Part shown: positions 1 to 6,408 of the stretch, one piece after another
Layout: every line of letters starts with the position of its first letter
Position numbering within the stretch: the stretch's first letter is position 1
The notes under the pieces: model-generated
The model's input: the letters and a program-made list of their open reading frames with translations, nothing else
Databases searched by the model: none
Told to the model about the DNA's origin: nothing
DNA from: CAG-791 sp963655255
GTDB lineage: Bacteria; Bacillota; Clostridia; Lachnospirales; Lachnospiraceae
NCBI GenBank assembly: GCA_963655255.1
Contig: CAVKEB010000069.1
Location: 1 to 7,823, forward strand
Reading direction: 5' to 3'
Length of the DNA: 7,823 nucleotides
Position numbers and translations under genes: made by a program

Positions 1-23
1 AGAGTGCCGCCAAGCGGCACTCT
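1..23. other. Perfect stem-loop at the window edge
   Basis: AGAGTGCCGC and GCGGCACTCT form a perfect 10-bp stem around a 3-base loop. Read on the minus strand it would sit downstream of the cyclophilin gene and its main terminator. Whether a T-run follows on that strand cannot be seen, because the window ends here. On the plus strand no T-run follows. It could be a second terminator or the edge of another gene's leader. Confidence 0.55.
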
Positions 24-31
24 AAGCAGGA

Positions 32-53
32 GAAGATGTCATCAGACATCTTC
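32..53. other. Perfect 9-bp inverted repeat
   Basis: GAAGATGTC and GACATCTTC flank the loop ATCA. No T-run follows closely on either strand, so it is not a classic terminator. It could be an operator palindrome or a stem-loop in a transcript. It lies 8 bases from the stem-loop at 1-23. The rest of 54-132 shows only scattered T5 runs and no gene. Confidence 0.45.
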
Positions 54-132
54 GATTGCAGCGTTTTTCCGCATGCAGCAGCCGCCTTTTTACACGCCGC
101 AGATTTTTCGGAATGCGTCCTGCCTCTCACGC

Positions 133-172
133 AAAAATCCCCCGCCGCAGACTTCTGTCTGCAGCAGGGGAT
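133..172 (-). terminator. Intrinsic terminator of the cyclophilin gene
   Basis: Positions 137-152 and 157-172 pair as a 16-bp stem with a 4-base loop, followed on the minus strand by TTTTT (137-133). Two positions are C-A mismatches if read on the plus strand but G-U pairs on the minus strand. The structure is therefore fully paired only in minus-strand RNA, the direction of the upstream genes. It lies about 90 bases past the cyclophilin stop codon. Confidence 0.88.
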
Positions 173-262
173 CTCTGAAATCACTCTCTTCCTTTTCCTC
201 GCAGCGGGGCCATCCGGCAGATGACTGTATGACGGATATGCGGAGCAGATGCTTCCGGCGTC

Positions 263-754
263 TCAGTCCTCCGTCACTTCAATCGTGCGGATGACCTGCG
301 GCTCCCACGGAGCATCGCTCCAGTTGGTCTTAACGTCCGCGATCTTATCCAGAACGTCCAGGCCTTCCGTGATCTTGCCGAAGGCTGCGTACTGTCCGTC
401 CAGATGCGGTGCATCCTGATGCATGATAAAGAACTGAGATCCTGCGGAGTTCGGGTCCATTGCACGCGCCATGGACAGCACGCCTCTCGTATGCTTCAGG
501 TCATTCGGGACTCCATTTGCCGCAAACTCGCCCTTGATGCTGTATCCGGGACCGCCGGTTCCGTTTCCGTCCGGATCGCCTCCCTGAATCATGAAACCTT
601 TGATGATGCGATGAAAGGTCAGTCCGTCATAAAACTTCTCATCGCAGAGCTTTTTGAAATTCTCCACCGTGATCGGGGCGATTTCCGGGTAGAGCTCCCC
701 CTTCATGACACCGCCGTTCTCCATGGTAATGGTTACTGTGTAGGTCTTTGCCAT
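263..754 (-). CDS. Peptidyl-prolyl cis-trans isomerase, cyclophilin type
   Basis: This 163-residue protein is a single cyclophilin domain of the small bacterial (PpiB-like) kind, which catalyses cis-trans isomerisation of Xaa-Pro bonds. Recognisable active-site segments are FHR at 47-49 (catalytic Arg49), FMIQGGD at 54-60, GSQFFI at 105-110 and LDGQYAAFGK at 118-127. There is no signal peptide, so it should be cytosolic. The ATG at 754 is chosen because AAGGAGG lies just upstream; a longer reading from a TTG at 772 would put that ribosome binding site inside the gene. It follows proA by 108 bases with no evident terminator between them, so it may be the last gene of a deacylase-proA-cyclophilin transcript, which ends at the terminator at 133-172. 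The family is certain; the physiological clients are unknown. Confidence 0.95.
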   Translation of the reverse strand: MAKTYTVTITMENGGVMKGELYPEIAPITVENFKKLCDEKFYDGLTFHRIIKGFMIQGGDPDGNGTGGPGYSIKGEFAANGVPNDLKHTRGVLSMARAMDPNSAGSQFFIMHQDAPHLDGQYAAFGKITEGLDVLDKIADVKTNWSDAPWEPQVIRTIEVTED

Positions 755-862
755 TTCTGTATCCTCCTTCAAAAATCATCCCTGTTTCCTGCCTGCCGGA
801 GTTCCTGTCGGGAATTTCTGCCGCAGTCCGGGTTACAACTCAGCCATTTACGCCGCAGCCGC

Positions 863-2224
863 TTACAAATCCCTGTGGTGGAACTGTTTTTTCCCTGATG
901 CATAGTCTGCCACAATCTGGCCGCCGCCGACAAGGCGGTATTTGTATGTGACAAGCCCTTCCAGCCCGACCGGCCCCCTCGCGTGAAGCTTCCCGGTGCT
1001 GATGCCGACTTCCGCACCGAACCCGTAGCGGTAACCGTCCGCAAACCGCGTTGAGCAGTTCCGGTACACGCCGGCGCTGTCCACCATCTGCATGAAATAC
1101 TCCGCCGCCGCATCATCCTCCGTGAGAATACAGTCTGTGTGGTGGGAGCCGAACGAATTGATGTGCTCCACAGCTTCCCGCACATCCTCCACCAGCCGGA
1201 TGGAAATCACAAGATCATTGTATTCCGTCGCAAAGTCTTCCTCTTTCATGATATCTTCCGGTGCAATCCGGGGAGCCGATGCCACTTCTCCTGTCACATC
1301 CCCCCGGAGAATACCGTCTGTGCCGTGGGAACCGGACGAATTGATGTACTCTGCGGCTTCCTTCGTTCCGCGGAGCCGGACGCCGGCCTTTGCCAGAGCG
1401 GCAGCTGCCTTCGGAAGGAAGTCTTCTGCAATTTTCCGGTTCACCAGAAGCGTTTCCACGGCATTGCACGCCGCCGGGTACTGCGTTTTCGCATCCACGA
1501 TAACCGGAACGGCCTTCTCCGGATCCATCTTTTCATCTGCATAGATGTGACAGATTCCGCTCGAATGCCCCATGACTGGAATTCTCGTGTGTTCCATAAT
1601 ATACCGGACAAAGCGGTTGGATCCCCTCGGAATCAGAAGGTCCACCTCCTGATCACAGGCAAGAAGTTCATCAATTTCGCTGTGCTGCTCCGCCTGAAAC
1701 AGGCAGTGCTCCGGAAGCCCTGCTTCCAGCACCGCCTTCCGGATGATTTCAAACAAGGCGCGGTTGGTTCCCGAGGTCTCCTTCCCGCCCTTTAAAATGG
1801 CGCAGTTTCCGCTCTTGATGCACAGAGAGGCGACCTGCACCATTGCATCCGGTCTTGCCTCAAAAATCACGCCGATCACACCGATCGGGACCGTGACCTT
1901 CCGGAGTATCAGACCCTTATCCAGTTCCCGCTCCAGAAGGACCTTCCCGACAGGATCCTCCAGCTTCTCCAGTTCACGAAGACCGGCAATGCTGTCCCGC
2001 ATCTTCACGGCATCGTATTTCAGTCTCTTCTGGATTGCCGGCGCGATGCCCTCTTCCATCGCTTCCTGCAGATCCAGCGCATTCGCCTGAAAAATTTCCA
2101 CCTGGTGTTTTTCCAGTTCTTTTGCAATGTTCTCCAGCGCGGCATTTCTCTGTTCTACCGGTGCTGCCGCAAGGTGCGGCGCCGCCAGTTTCATTCTGCG
2201 CGCTTCTTCACGGATGCTGCTCAT
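863..2224 (-). CDS. proA: Glutamate-5-semialdehyde dehydrogenase (gamma-glutamyl phosphate reductase)
   Basis: ProA catalyses NADPH-dependent reduction of gamma-glutamyl phosphate to glutamate-5-semialdehyde, the second step of proline synthesis from glutamate, in the cytoplasm. The 453 residues show the ProA aldehyde-dehydrogenase fold: PIGVIGVIFEARPD (113-126), LKGGKE (144-149), YPAACNAVETLL with the catalytic Cys253, and GAEVGISTGKLHARGPVGLE near 403-422. The C-terminal extension (YKYRLVGGGQIVADYA...) is the clostridial style. Length is above the usual 415-420. Part of the excess is a copy of the segment at 351-370 found again at 290-309 (see findings). The start ATG follows GAGGAA at about 7 bases. 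The deacylase gene ends 55 bases upstream, so the two are probably cotranscribed. The usual partner proB is not in the window. Identification is firm; whether the duplicated segment affects activity is unknown. Confidence 0.96.
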   Translation of the reverse strand: MSSIREEARRMKLAAPHLAAAPVEQRNAALENIAKELEKHQVEIFQANALDLQEAMEEGIAPAIQKRLKYDAVKMRDSIAGLRELEKLEDPVGKVLLERELDKGLILRKVTVPIGVIGVIFEARPDAMVQVASLCIKSGNCAILKGGKETSGTNRALFEIIRKAVLEAGLPEHCLFQAEQHSEIDELLACDQEVDLLIPRGSNRFVRYIMEHTRIPVMGHSSGICHIYADEKMDPEKAVPVIVDAKTQYPAACNAVETLLVNRKIAEDFLPKAAAALAKAGVRLRGTKEAAEYINSSGSHGTDGILRGDVTGEVASAPRIAPEDIMKEEDFATEYNDLVISIRLVEDVREAVEHINSFGSHHTDCILTEDDAAAEYFMQMVDSAGVYRNCSTRFADGYRYGFGAEVGISTGKLHARGPVGLEGLVTYKYRLVGGGQIVADYASGKKQFHHRDL

Positions 2225-2279
2225 ATTCCGTTCCTCATACTTTCCCGGCCGATGATCTTCTTTTCCCAGGGCCGTGGTT

Positions 2280-2852
2280 TCACTGCGGGATTTCCGGCTG
2301 CTCCTCTCCCACCAGCTTCACCAGAATCGGCTCGTGATGAACTGCCGGAAGGAATTTCTCCATGACATCCTTCACCTTCATTTTCAGGCTCGACGTATTG
2401 ACGCACGGATGGCACCCCAGATACTCGCCCTTCAGTACATCTTCATCCATCAGGAGCTGCACCTGATTGTCATGGTCGTTCATCAGTCCCATCACACTGA
2501 CGGAACCCGGGCAGATGTCCAGATACTCCTGCATCTTCTCCGGCGATCCAAAGGAAAGCCGCGCCGAACCGATCTGTGCGGACAGCTCCTTCGTCTTGAA
2601 CACCTTATCCCCCGGCATCATCAGAAGATAGAATTTCGTCTGCTGCCGGTTGCACAGGAACAGATTCTTGCACACCAGACAGTCCAGAACCGCATCTATG
2701 TCATGGCAGGCCTCCATAGTATCCGCATGACCGTGATCCGTCCGCTGATAGCGGATCCCAAGGGAATCCAGGAAATCATAAACCCGAATCTCCTTCGTCT
2801 CTCGCCCTTCGGTATTCTCCGGTCTCCCTTCATATAAAGTAAGATTCTGCAT
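2280..2852 (-). CDS. Prolyl-tRNA deacylase-like protein (YbaK/ProX/PrdX family)
   Basis: A 190-residue protein resembling free-standing trans-editing enzymes that hydrolyse mischarged aminoacyl-tRNA, typically Ala-tRNA(Pro) or Cys-tRNA(Pro). Seen in the sequence: a segment DCLVCKNLFLC (57-67) with Lys62, which I take as the substrate-contact lysine of the family, the motif PGDK (80-83), and GCHPCVNTSSLKM (146-158), matching the family's G-x-HP-x-x-NT-x-x-L block. The ATG at 2852 is preferred because GAGG lies 8 bases upstream and a promoter sits at 2910-2937. An in-frame ATG at 2981 would add 43 residues that look like neither the family nor a targeting signal and would place the promoter inside the gene. 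It precedes proA by 55 bases, a sensible pairing of proline synthesis with proofreading of proline charging. The family is well supported; the exact tRNA substrate is inferred. Confidence 0.88.
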   Translation of the reverse strand: MQNLTLYEGRPENTEGRETKEIRVYDFLDSLGIRYQRTDHGHADTMEACHDIDAVLDCLVCKNLFLCNRQQTKFYLLMMPGDKVFKTKELSAQIGSARLSFGSPEKMQEYLDICPGSVSVMGLMNDHDNQVQLLMDEDVLKGEYLGCHPCVNTSSLKMKVKDVMEKFLPAVHHEPILVKLVGEEQPEIPQ

Positions 2853-2909
2853 TTTATACCTCGCTGAAACAAAAAGGACCATGCCCGGCAGCTTCCGGAC
2901 ATAGTCCAC

Positions 2910-2937
2910 ATTATACACGTTCCTTATGGATTGAAAA
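2910..2937 (-). promoter_or_regulatory. Promoter for the deacylase-proA genes
   Basis: On the minus strand TTTTCA (2937-2932), a 16-base spacer and a perfect TATAAT (2915-2910) form a sigma-A-type promoter. Transcription would begin near 2903 and leave a leader of about 50 bases before the ATG at 2852. No obvious T-box or riboswitch fits into that leader. Confidence 0.6.
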
Positions 2938-3001
2938 ACGCTGACCGCGTTGTCTGCATCGTTAATCCGAGACAATAGCATCTTTCATCCCAGGGGCTGA
3001 A

Positions 3002-3274
3002 TCATCTTCCAAAATGGAAAAGCCCCTTCTTTGCCTCCGGCTCTCCGACTGCAACCGAGAGAATCTTATAGCCGAGAGGATCTACTGCCGCGTGAAGCTC
3101 ATGCTCCAGCATCGGTTTCGGAAGCTCATGTTCCAGGAGAAACTTCGCCTCGCCCTTTCCTGCCGATGCGGAAACCTTCTTCGCCTCCGGGAACTGTTTC
3201 CGGATAGCATCGCCGATATGTGCCTCGCACATGCCGCACATCATGCCGTCAATTCCAACTGTAACCTGTACCAT
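3002..3274 (-). CDS. Small CxxC metal-binding (HMA-like) protein
   Basis: A 90-residue soluble protein with the N-terminal pattern VGIDGMMCGMCEAHI, a heavy-metal-associated-type loop whose Cys13 and Cys16 would bind a soft metal. A GY motif (GYKIL) and the C-terminal tail KKGLFHFGR follow, as in small proteins commonly found near feo genes in Clostridia. No transmembrane segment or signal peptide is seen. The ATG at 3274 is chosen because AAAGGAG sits a few bases upstream; a start at 3295 would put that site inside the coding region. The gene follows the Cys-rich membrane protein gene by 110 bases with no clear terminator. Copper-chaperone-type folds are the closest relatives, but the position suggests an accessory role in iron uptake or metal sensing. 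The metal is not determined by the sequence. Confidence 0.82.
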   Translation of the reverse strand: MVQVTVGIDGMMCGMCEAHIGDAIRKQFPEAKKVSASAGKGEAKFLLEHELPKPMLEHELHAAVDPLGYKILSVAVGEPEAKKGLFHFGR

Positions 3275-3384
3275 TCCGCTCCTTTCTGACATCACCGCCT
3301 GTACCGGATCTGTCTGCTCTGCAGGCGTTCTCCCGCCCGCAGAACACTTCCCGCCTCATGGCTCTTTTCCAGAATACCAGCCGT

Positions 3385-3576
3385 TCATTTGCGCTTCTTC
3401 AGCTTGAAGCGGTCCGGCACATTGGCCGTGCAGCTTCCGCCATGCGAAGAGCAGCCCGTGCAGCCGGAGCAGTTGCTGACACCGTTCTTCTTGTTCAGAA
3501 CAAGCCTCCGGATGCACAGCCCGCAGATCAAAAGGATGACCGCAAGCACAACGATATCTACGACAAGTCCTGTCAT
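3385..3576 (-). CDS. FeoB-associated Cys-rich membrane protein
   Basis: This 63-residue protein has an N-terminal transmembrane segment (about residues 4-22), a basic stretch (RRLVLNKK, 23-30), then a Cys-rich tail with Cys36, Cys39, Cys42 and Cys49 in an NCSGCTGCSSHGGSC pattern, and a lysine-rich end. This is the layout of the small proteins annotated as FeoB-associated Cys-rich membrane proteins. By the positive-inside rule the Cys cluster should face the cytoplasm, where it could receive Fe(II) from FeoB; this is inference. The start ATG overlaps the stop of the upstream 54-aa frame (ATGA), indicating translational coupling. GAGG within the end of that frame can serve as ribosome binding site. 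Its place downstream of feoB supports the call. Confidence 0.9.
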   Translation of the reverse strand: MTGLVVDIVVLAVILLICGLCIRRLVLNKKNGVSNCSGCTGCSSHGGSCTANVPDRFKLKKRK

Positions 3577-3737
3577 AACTGCCTCTCTTCCTGCTGCTCA
3601 TCCTGACGATCCTGGGTATCCCGATGCGCCGGCTTTCTGAAAAACCCGATGACAATCCGGATTCCGAGCACGAACAGGATCGCGAGAATGATCAGAATAA
3701 TGATGTCTGTCTGATTGATAGGGACATTAATTTGCAT
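3573..3737 (-). CDS. 54-aa single-pass membrane protein of the feo cluster
   Basis: A short frame beginning at the ATG at 3737 encodes 54 residues: a short outside segment (MQINVPINQT), a hydrophobic helix (about 11-32, DIIILIILAILFVLGIRIVI), a basic turn (FFRKP) and a hydrophilic Gln/Glu/Arg-rich tail (TQDRQDEQQEERQL). AAGG lies 7 bases upstream of the ATG. The stop TGA overlaps the ATG of the Cys-rich protein gene as ATGA. Its plan (DIIIL-type helix start, single helix, basic cytoplasmic side) resembles that of the downstream protein but without any cysteine, so it may be a degenerate paralogue. I do not recognise a named family. The reading-frame length, start signal and overlap make it a likely real gene. 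A role helping FeoB or the Cys-rich protein is inference. Confidence 0.72.
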   Translation of the reverse strand: MQINVPINQTDIIILIILAILFVLGIRIVIGFFRKPAHRDTQDRQDEQQEERQL

Positions 3738-3744
3738 TTTTATA

Positions 3745-3762
3745 CCTTATGATCCTTATGAT
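3745..3762. repeat. Tandem 9-bp repeat carrying a duplicated Shine-Dalgarno core
   Basis: CCTTATGAT occurs twice back to back (3745-3753 and 3754-3762). In minus-strand RNA this gives two AAGG cores. The proximal one is spaced 7 bases from the ATG of the 54-aa gene. It may be chance slippage or an extended ribosome landing site. Confidence 0.6.
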
Positions 3763-3765
3763 TAA

Positions 3766-3799
3766 GATGCACCTGCGGGAATCATCCCTCAGGTGCATC
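3766..3799 (-). terminator. Stem-loop between feoB and the small membrane genes (attenuator?)
   Basis: GATGCACCTG and CAGGTGCATC pair perfectly over 10 bp. Beyond one mismatch, GGGA/TCCC closes the loop ATCA. One G-U and one A-U pair extend the base on the minus strand. The sequence after it on the minus strand is only TTAATCAT, so termination would be weak. It lies 62 bases after the feoB stop and 28 bases before the next start, suiting a partial terminator or an mRNA 3'-end stabiliser that lowers expression of the small genes relative to feoB. Confidence 0.6.
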
Positions 3800-3861
3800 C
3801 TTTTCGTTAATCTTTATTCCGGCTTTTCCGAGTAACAGGAGAAATCCGGGCATTTTGTCAT

Positions 3862-6015
3862 TTATGCTCTGGCCTCAGCCTTTGCCGCTTCCTTGTTGGG
3901 GTCCTTGCGGAAGAGCAGATACAGAACTGCGATCAGAAGGATTCCTGCAACAACGGTAGCCGGTCCGAACACAACCTGTCCGATGGCAACGCCGACCAGC
4001 TGGTAAACGATCAGGGTGACGCAGTAAGCAGCGATGTTCTGGAACAGGATTGCATACCAGAAATACTTCCGGTTTCCGATCTCCTTCGCCATGGTGGAGA
4101 TTGCTGCCAGGCAGGGTGAATCAAAGCAGTTGAAGATCAGGAAGGAAACTGCTGCAATGCTGGTCGGGAAGAATGCCTGAAATGCTGCATGCATCGAGAC
4201 ATCGTACTCCTCGATCTCTTCGCCGATGGAGGAAAGAAGAGACATCGTGGAAACAATGCCTTCCTTTGCCACGAAACCAGACAGAGAAGATGCAACTGCC
4301 TGCCAGGTACCAAATCCCAGAGGAGCGAAGATCGGTGCAATGAAGCCGCCGATGGATGCCAGCAGGGAGTCTGCGGAATCAACCAGTCCGAATGCTCCGT
4401 CTGCAAAGCCGAAACTGCCGAGGAACCACATAACCGCGCAGCACAGGAACAGGATGGTTCCTGCCTTCTTCATGAATGCCCATACACGCTCCCAGACGTG
4501 AAGGAGAATACCCTTCAGGGAAGGAATGTGATAAGCAGGGAGCTCCATAACAAACGGAACCGGATCACCGGAGAAGACCTTGGTTTTCTTCAGAATGATG
4601 CAGTAGATAATAACCAGTGCGATTCCTGCGAAGTACATGCAGGGAGCCATCCACCATGCGCCGCCCATCAGATATCCGGCGATCAGCGCGATGACAGGAA
4701 GCTTTGCGCCGCAGGGAATCATGGTCGTCGTGATCATGGTCATCCGGCGGTCCTTCTCGGACTCAATCGTACGGGTGGACATGATGCCGGGAACGCCGCA
4801 GCCGGAGGAGATCAGGAACGGAATGAAGCTCTTTCCGGAGAGGCCGAACCGACGGAAAATACGGTCCATGATGAATGCGACACGCGCCATGTATCCGACA
4901 TCCTCAAGGAAGCTCAGGAACAGGAACACGATTGCCATCTGCGGAACGAATCCGATCGGTGCCGCAAGGCCGCCGATGATACCGTCAACAACAAGGGAAA
5001 TCAGCCAGTCCGATGCGCCGGCATTGGTCAGAAGCGTCTCTACGCCGGGCTGAATCCAAGTGCCGAACAGTGTATCGTTGGTCCAGTCGGTGACAATGCC
5101 GCCGAGTGTGCTGACCGAAATATAGTAAACAATGAACATAACCGCTGCGAAAATCGGAAGCGCCAGCCACCGGTTGGTTACGATCCGGTCAATCTTGTCG
5201 GAAGTTGTCAGAGCTCCCGGCTGCTTGCCCTTTTTCACGGTCTTCTTAATGAGATCGGTGATGTAGGTATATCTCTGGTTGGTGATGATGGACTCCGCAT
5301 CATCGTCCAGCTCCTTCTCGCAGTCTTTGATATGCTGCTCCATATGCTGCATCAGCGCCGGATCCAGTTTCAGCTGCTCCAGTGCCTTGCTGTCTCGCTC
5401 GAAAATCTTGATGGCGTACCAGCGAAGCTCCTGCTTGTCCACAATGTTCTGAATGGACTCCTCAATGTGTGCAATGGCGTGCTCAACGCTGCCGGTGAAT
5501 ACATGGGGAAGCTCTTCCTTCTTGCCTTCCTTCGCTGCCTCGATGCAGAGCTCTGCCGCTTCCATTGTATGCTCGTTCTTCAGTGCCGAGATCTCGATGA
5601 CCTTGCAGCCGAGTTCCTGTCCGAGCTTCTTGATGTCAATGTTGTCGCCGTTCTTGCGGACCAGATCCATCATGTTGATGGCAATGACCACCGGAATTCC
5701 GATCTCGATCAACTGTGTGGTCAGATACAGGTTACGCTCGATGTTCGTTCCATCTACGATATTCAGAACGGCATCCGGCTTCTCATTCACGATGTAGTTA
5801 CGGGTGACAACTTCTTCCAGCGTGTACGGGCTCAGGGAATAAATGCCGGGAAGGTCCTGGATGATGACATCCTTGTGATCCTTCAGATGGCCTTCCTTTT
5901 TCTCAACCGTAACACCCGGCCAGTTGCCGACATACTGATTGCTGCCGGTCAGATTGTTGAACAGGGTTGTTTTACCGCAGTTCGGGTTGCCGGCCAATGC
6001 GATTTTGATTTCCAT
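3862..6015 (-). CDS. feoB: Ferrous iron transporter FeoB
   Basis: FeoB moves Fe(II) across the cytoplasmic membrane and carries an N-terminal G domain. In the 717 residues the G motifs are complete: G1 GNPNCGKT (9-16), G2 with Thr36 in GVTVE, G3 DLPG (54-57), G4 NMMD (114-117) and G5 SALK (143-146). A helical regulatory linker follows (about 170-265), then the polytopic membrane part from about 283. It contains the two Gate-type regions with SSGCGVPGIMSTR (403-415, Cys406) and IPCGAKLPV (433-441, Cys435), FVAKEGIVST (581-590), and a late DSPCLAAIS (632-640, Cys635). The C-terminus is short, Lys/Ala/Glu-rich and cytoplasmic. The ATG at 6015 is chosen because AGAGGAAC lies upstream and the G domain begins at once; an in-frame ATG at 6102 lacks a ribosome binding site and would add 29 unconserved residues. 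It follows feoA-2 by 120 bases that hold two stem-loops. Confidence 0.97.
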   Translation of the reverse strand: MEIKIALAGNPNCGKTTLFNNLTGSNQYVGNWPGVTVEKKEGHLKDHKDVIIQDLPGIYSLSPYTLEEVVTRNYIVNEKPDAVLNIVDGTNIERNLYLTTQLIEIGIPVVIAINMMDLVRKNGDNIDIKKLGQELGCKVIEISALKNEHTMEAAELCIEAAKEGKKEELPHVFTGSVEHAIAHIEESIQNIVDKQELRWYAIKIFERDSKALEQLKLDPALMQHMEQHIKDCEKELDDDAESIITNQRYTYITDLIKKTVKKGKQPGALTTSDKIDRIVTNRWLALPIFAAVMFIVYYISVSTLGGIVTDWTNDTLFGTWIQPGVETLLTNAGASDWLISLVVDGIIGGLAAPIGFVPQMAIVFLFLSFLEDVGYMARVAFIMDRIFRRFGLSGKSFIPFLISSGCGVPGIMSTRTIESEKDRRMTMITTTMIPCGAKLPVIALIAGYLMGGAWWMAPCMYFAGIALVIIYCIILKKTKVFSGDPVPFVMELPAYHIPSLKGILLHVWERVWAFMKKAGTILFLCCAVMWFLGSFGFADGAFGLVDSADSLLASIGGFIAPIFAPLGFGTWQAVASSLSGFVAKEGIVSTMSLLSSIGEEIEEYDVSMHAAFQAFFPTSIAAVSFLIFNCFDSPCLAAISTMAKEIGNRKYFWYAILFQNIAAYCVTLIVYQLVGVAIGQVVFGPATVVAGILLIAVLYLLFRKDPNKEAAKAEARA

Positions 6016-6064
6016 CTCTTTGTTCCTCTTTTCTGCTTTGCAATAACTGAAATCTCTTTCAATT

Positions 6065-6090
6065 GAAAATGCAGATGGCTCCGCATTTTC
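6065..6090 (-). other. Stem-loop in the feoA-2/feoB gap (proximal to feoB)
   Basis: In minus-strand RNA, GAAAATGCGGA and TCTGCATTTTC pair over 11 bp (one G-U) around the loop GCCA. The G-U would be an A-C mismatch on the plus strand, so the fold is specific to feo mRNA. No T-run follows, so it is more likely an RNA-processing, stability or translation-control structure than a terminator. It ends about 40 bases before the feoB ribosome binding site. Confidence 0.6.
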
Positions 6091-6115
6091 TTTCCTGCGC
6101 ATTCGCGCTGTGATT

Positions 6116-6133
6116 TCTGCAGGAAGCTGCAGA
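6116..6133 (-). other. Stem-loop directly after the feoA-2 stop codon
   Basis: TCTGCAG and CTGCAGA form a perfect 7-bp stem around the tetraloop CTTC in minus-strand RNA, beginning 2 bases after the feoA-2 stop. No T-run follows. Together with 6065-6090 it fills an unusually long gap between two genes of one operon. Confidence 0.55.
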
Positions 6134-6135
6134 GA

Positions 6136-6357
6136 TTACGCCATTTCCAGAATGTCTGCATCTTCTTTGCGAAGAGACAGCTCATAGCCGCGCACAGTGA
6201 CCTCAACCGGGTCTCCCAGCGGAGCTACCTTACGGACATAGATCTCGGTTCCCTTGGTGATCCCCATGTCCATGATCCGTCTTTTCAGAGCGCCCTCGCC
6301 GTGAATCTTCACGACGGTTGCGGTCTGTCCGACTGCGACGTCTCGAAGTGTCTTCAT
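6136..6357 (-). CDS. feoA: FeoA domain protein (second copy)
   Basis: A 73-residue cytosolic FeoA protein, the small SH3-like-fold partner thought to bind FeoB and support Fe(II) uptake. Family pattern seen: LKRRIMDMGITKGTEIYVRKVAPLGDP (about 24-50) followed by V-x-V-RGYELSLRKEDADIL. This is the more canonical of the two copies, with the RRIMDMG-I-x-KG signature. Its ATG is preceded by AGGAGG at about 8 bases, the strongest ribosome binding site in the cluster. feoA-1 lies upstream with a 47-base gap, and feoB follows after 120 bases. Two non-identical FeoA proteins before feoB is a common clostridial arrangement; how they divide the work is not known from sequence. Confidence 0.94.
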   Translation of the reverse strand: MKTLRDVAVGQTATVVKIHGEGALKRRIMDMGITKGTEIYVRKVAPLGDPVEVTVRGYELSLRKEDADILEMA

Positions 6358-6385
6358 TTTCCATTCCTCCTCATATTATTCTGTG

Positions 6386-6408
6386 CTGATCCTGCAGGGC
6401 ACGATCAG
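6386..6408 (-). other. Short stem-loop at the feoA-1 stop codon
   Basis: CTGATC and GATCAG pair perfectly (6 bp, 11-base loop) and the stem includes the feoA-1 stop codon. It is short and may be chance, but it matches a pattern of stem-loops in the gaps of this operon. Confidence 0.35.

Noticed and set aside
2853..2981. 43-residue extension of the deacylase from the ATG at 2981
   Set aside because: Weak start signal, non-family sequence, and a TATAAT promoter within the segment favours the ATG at 2852.
4189..6066. 625-codon open frame on the plus strand, antisense to feoB
   Set aside because: It mirrors feoB codon by codon; its composition (rich in His, Asp, Asn, Cys) is typical of a reverse-complement shadow, with no domain recognisable, while feoB is unambiguous.
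6016..6102. 29-residue N-terminal extension of FeoB from the ATG at 6102
   Set aside because: No ribosome binding site before 6102; the segment lies on an intercistronic stem-loop, and the G domain starts right after the ATG at 6015, which has a good ribosome binding site.
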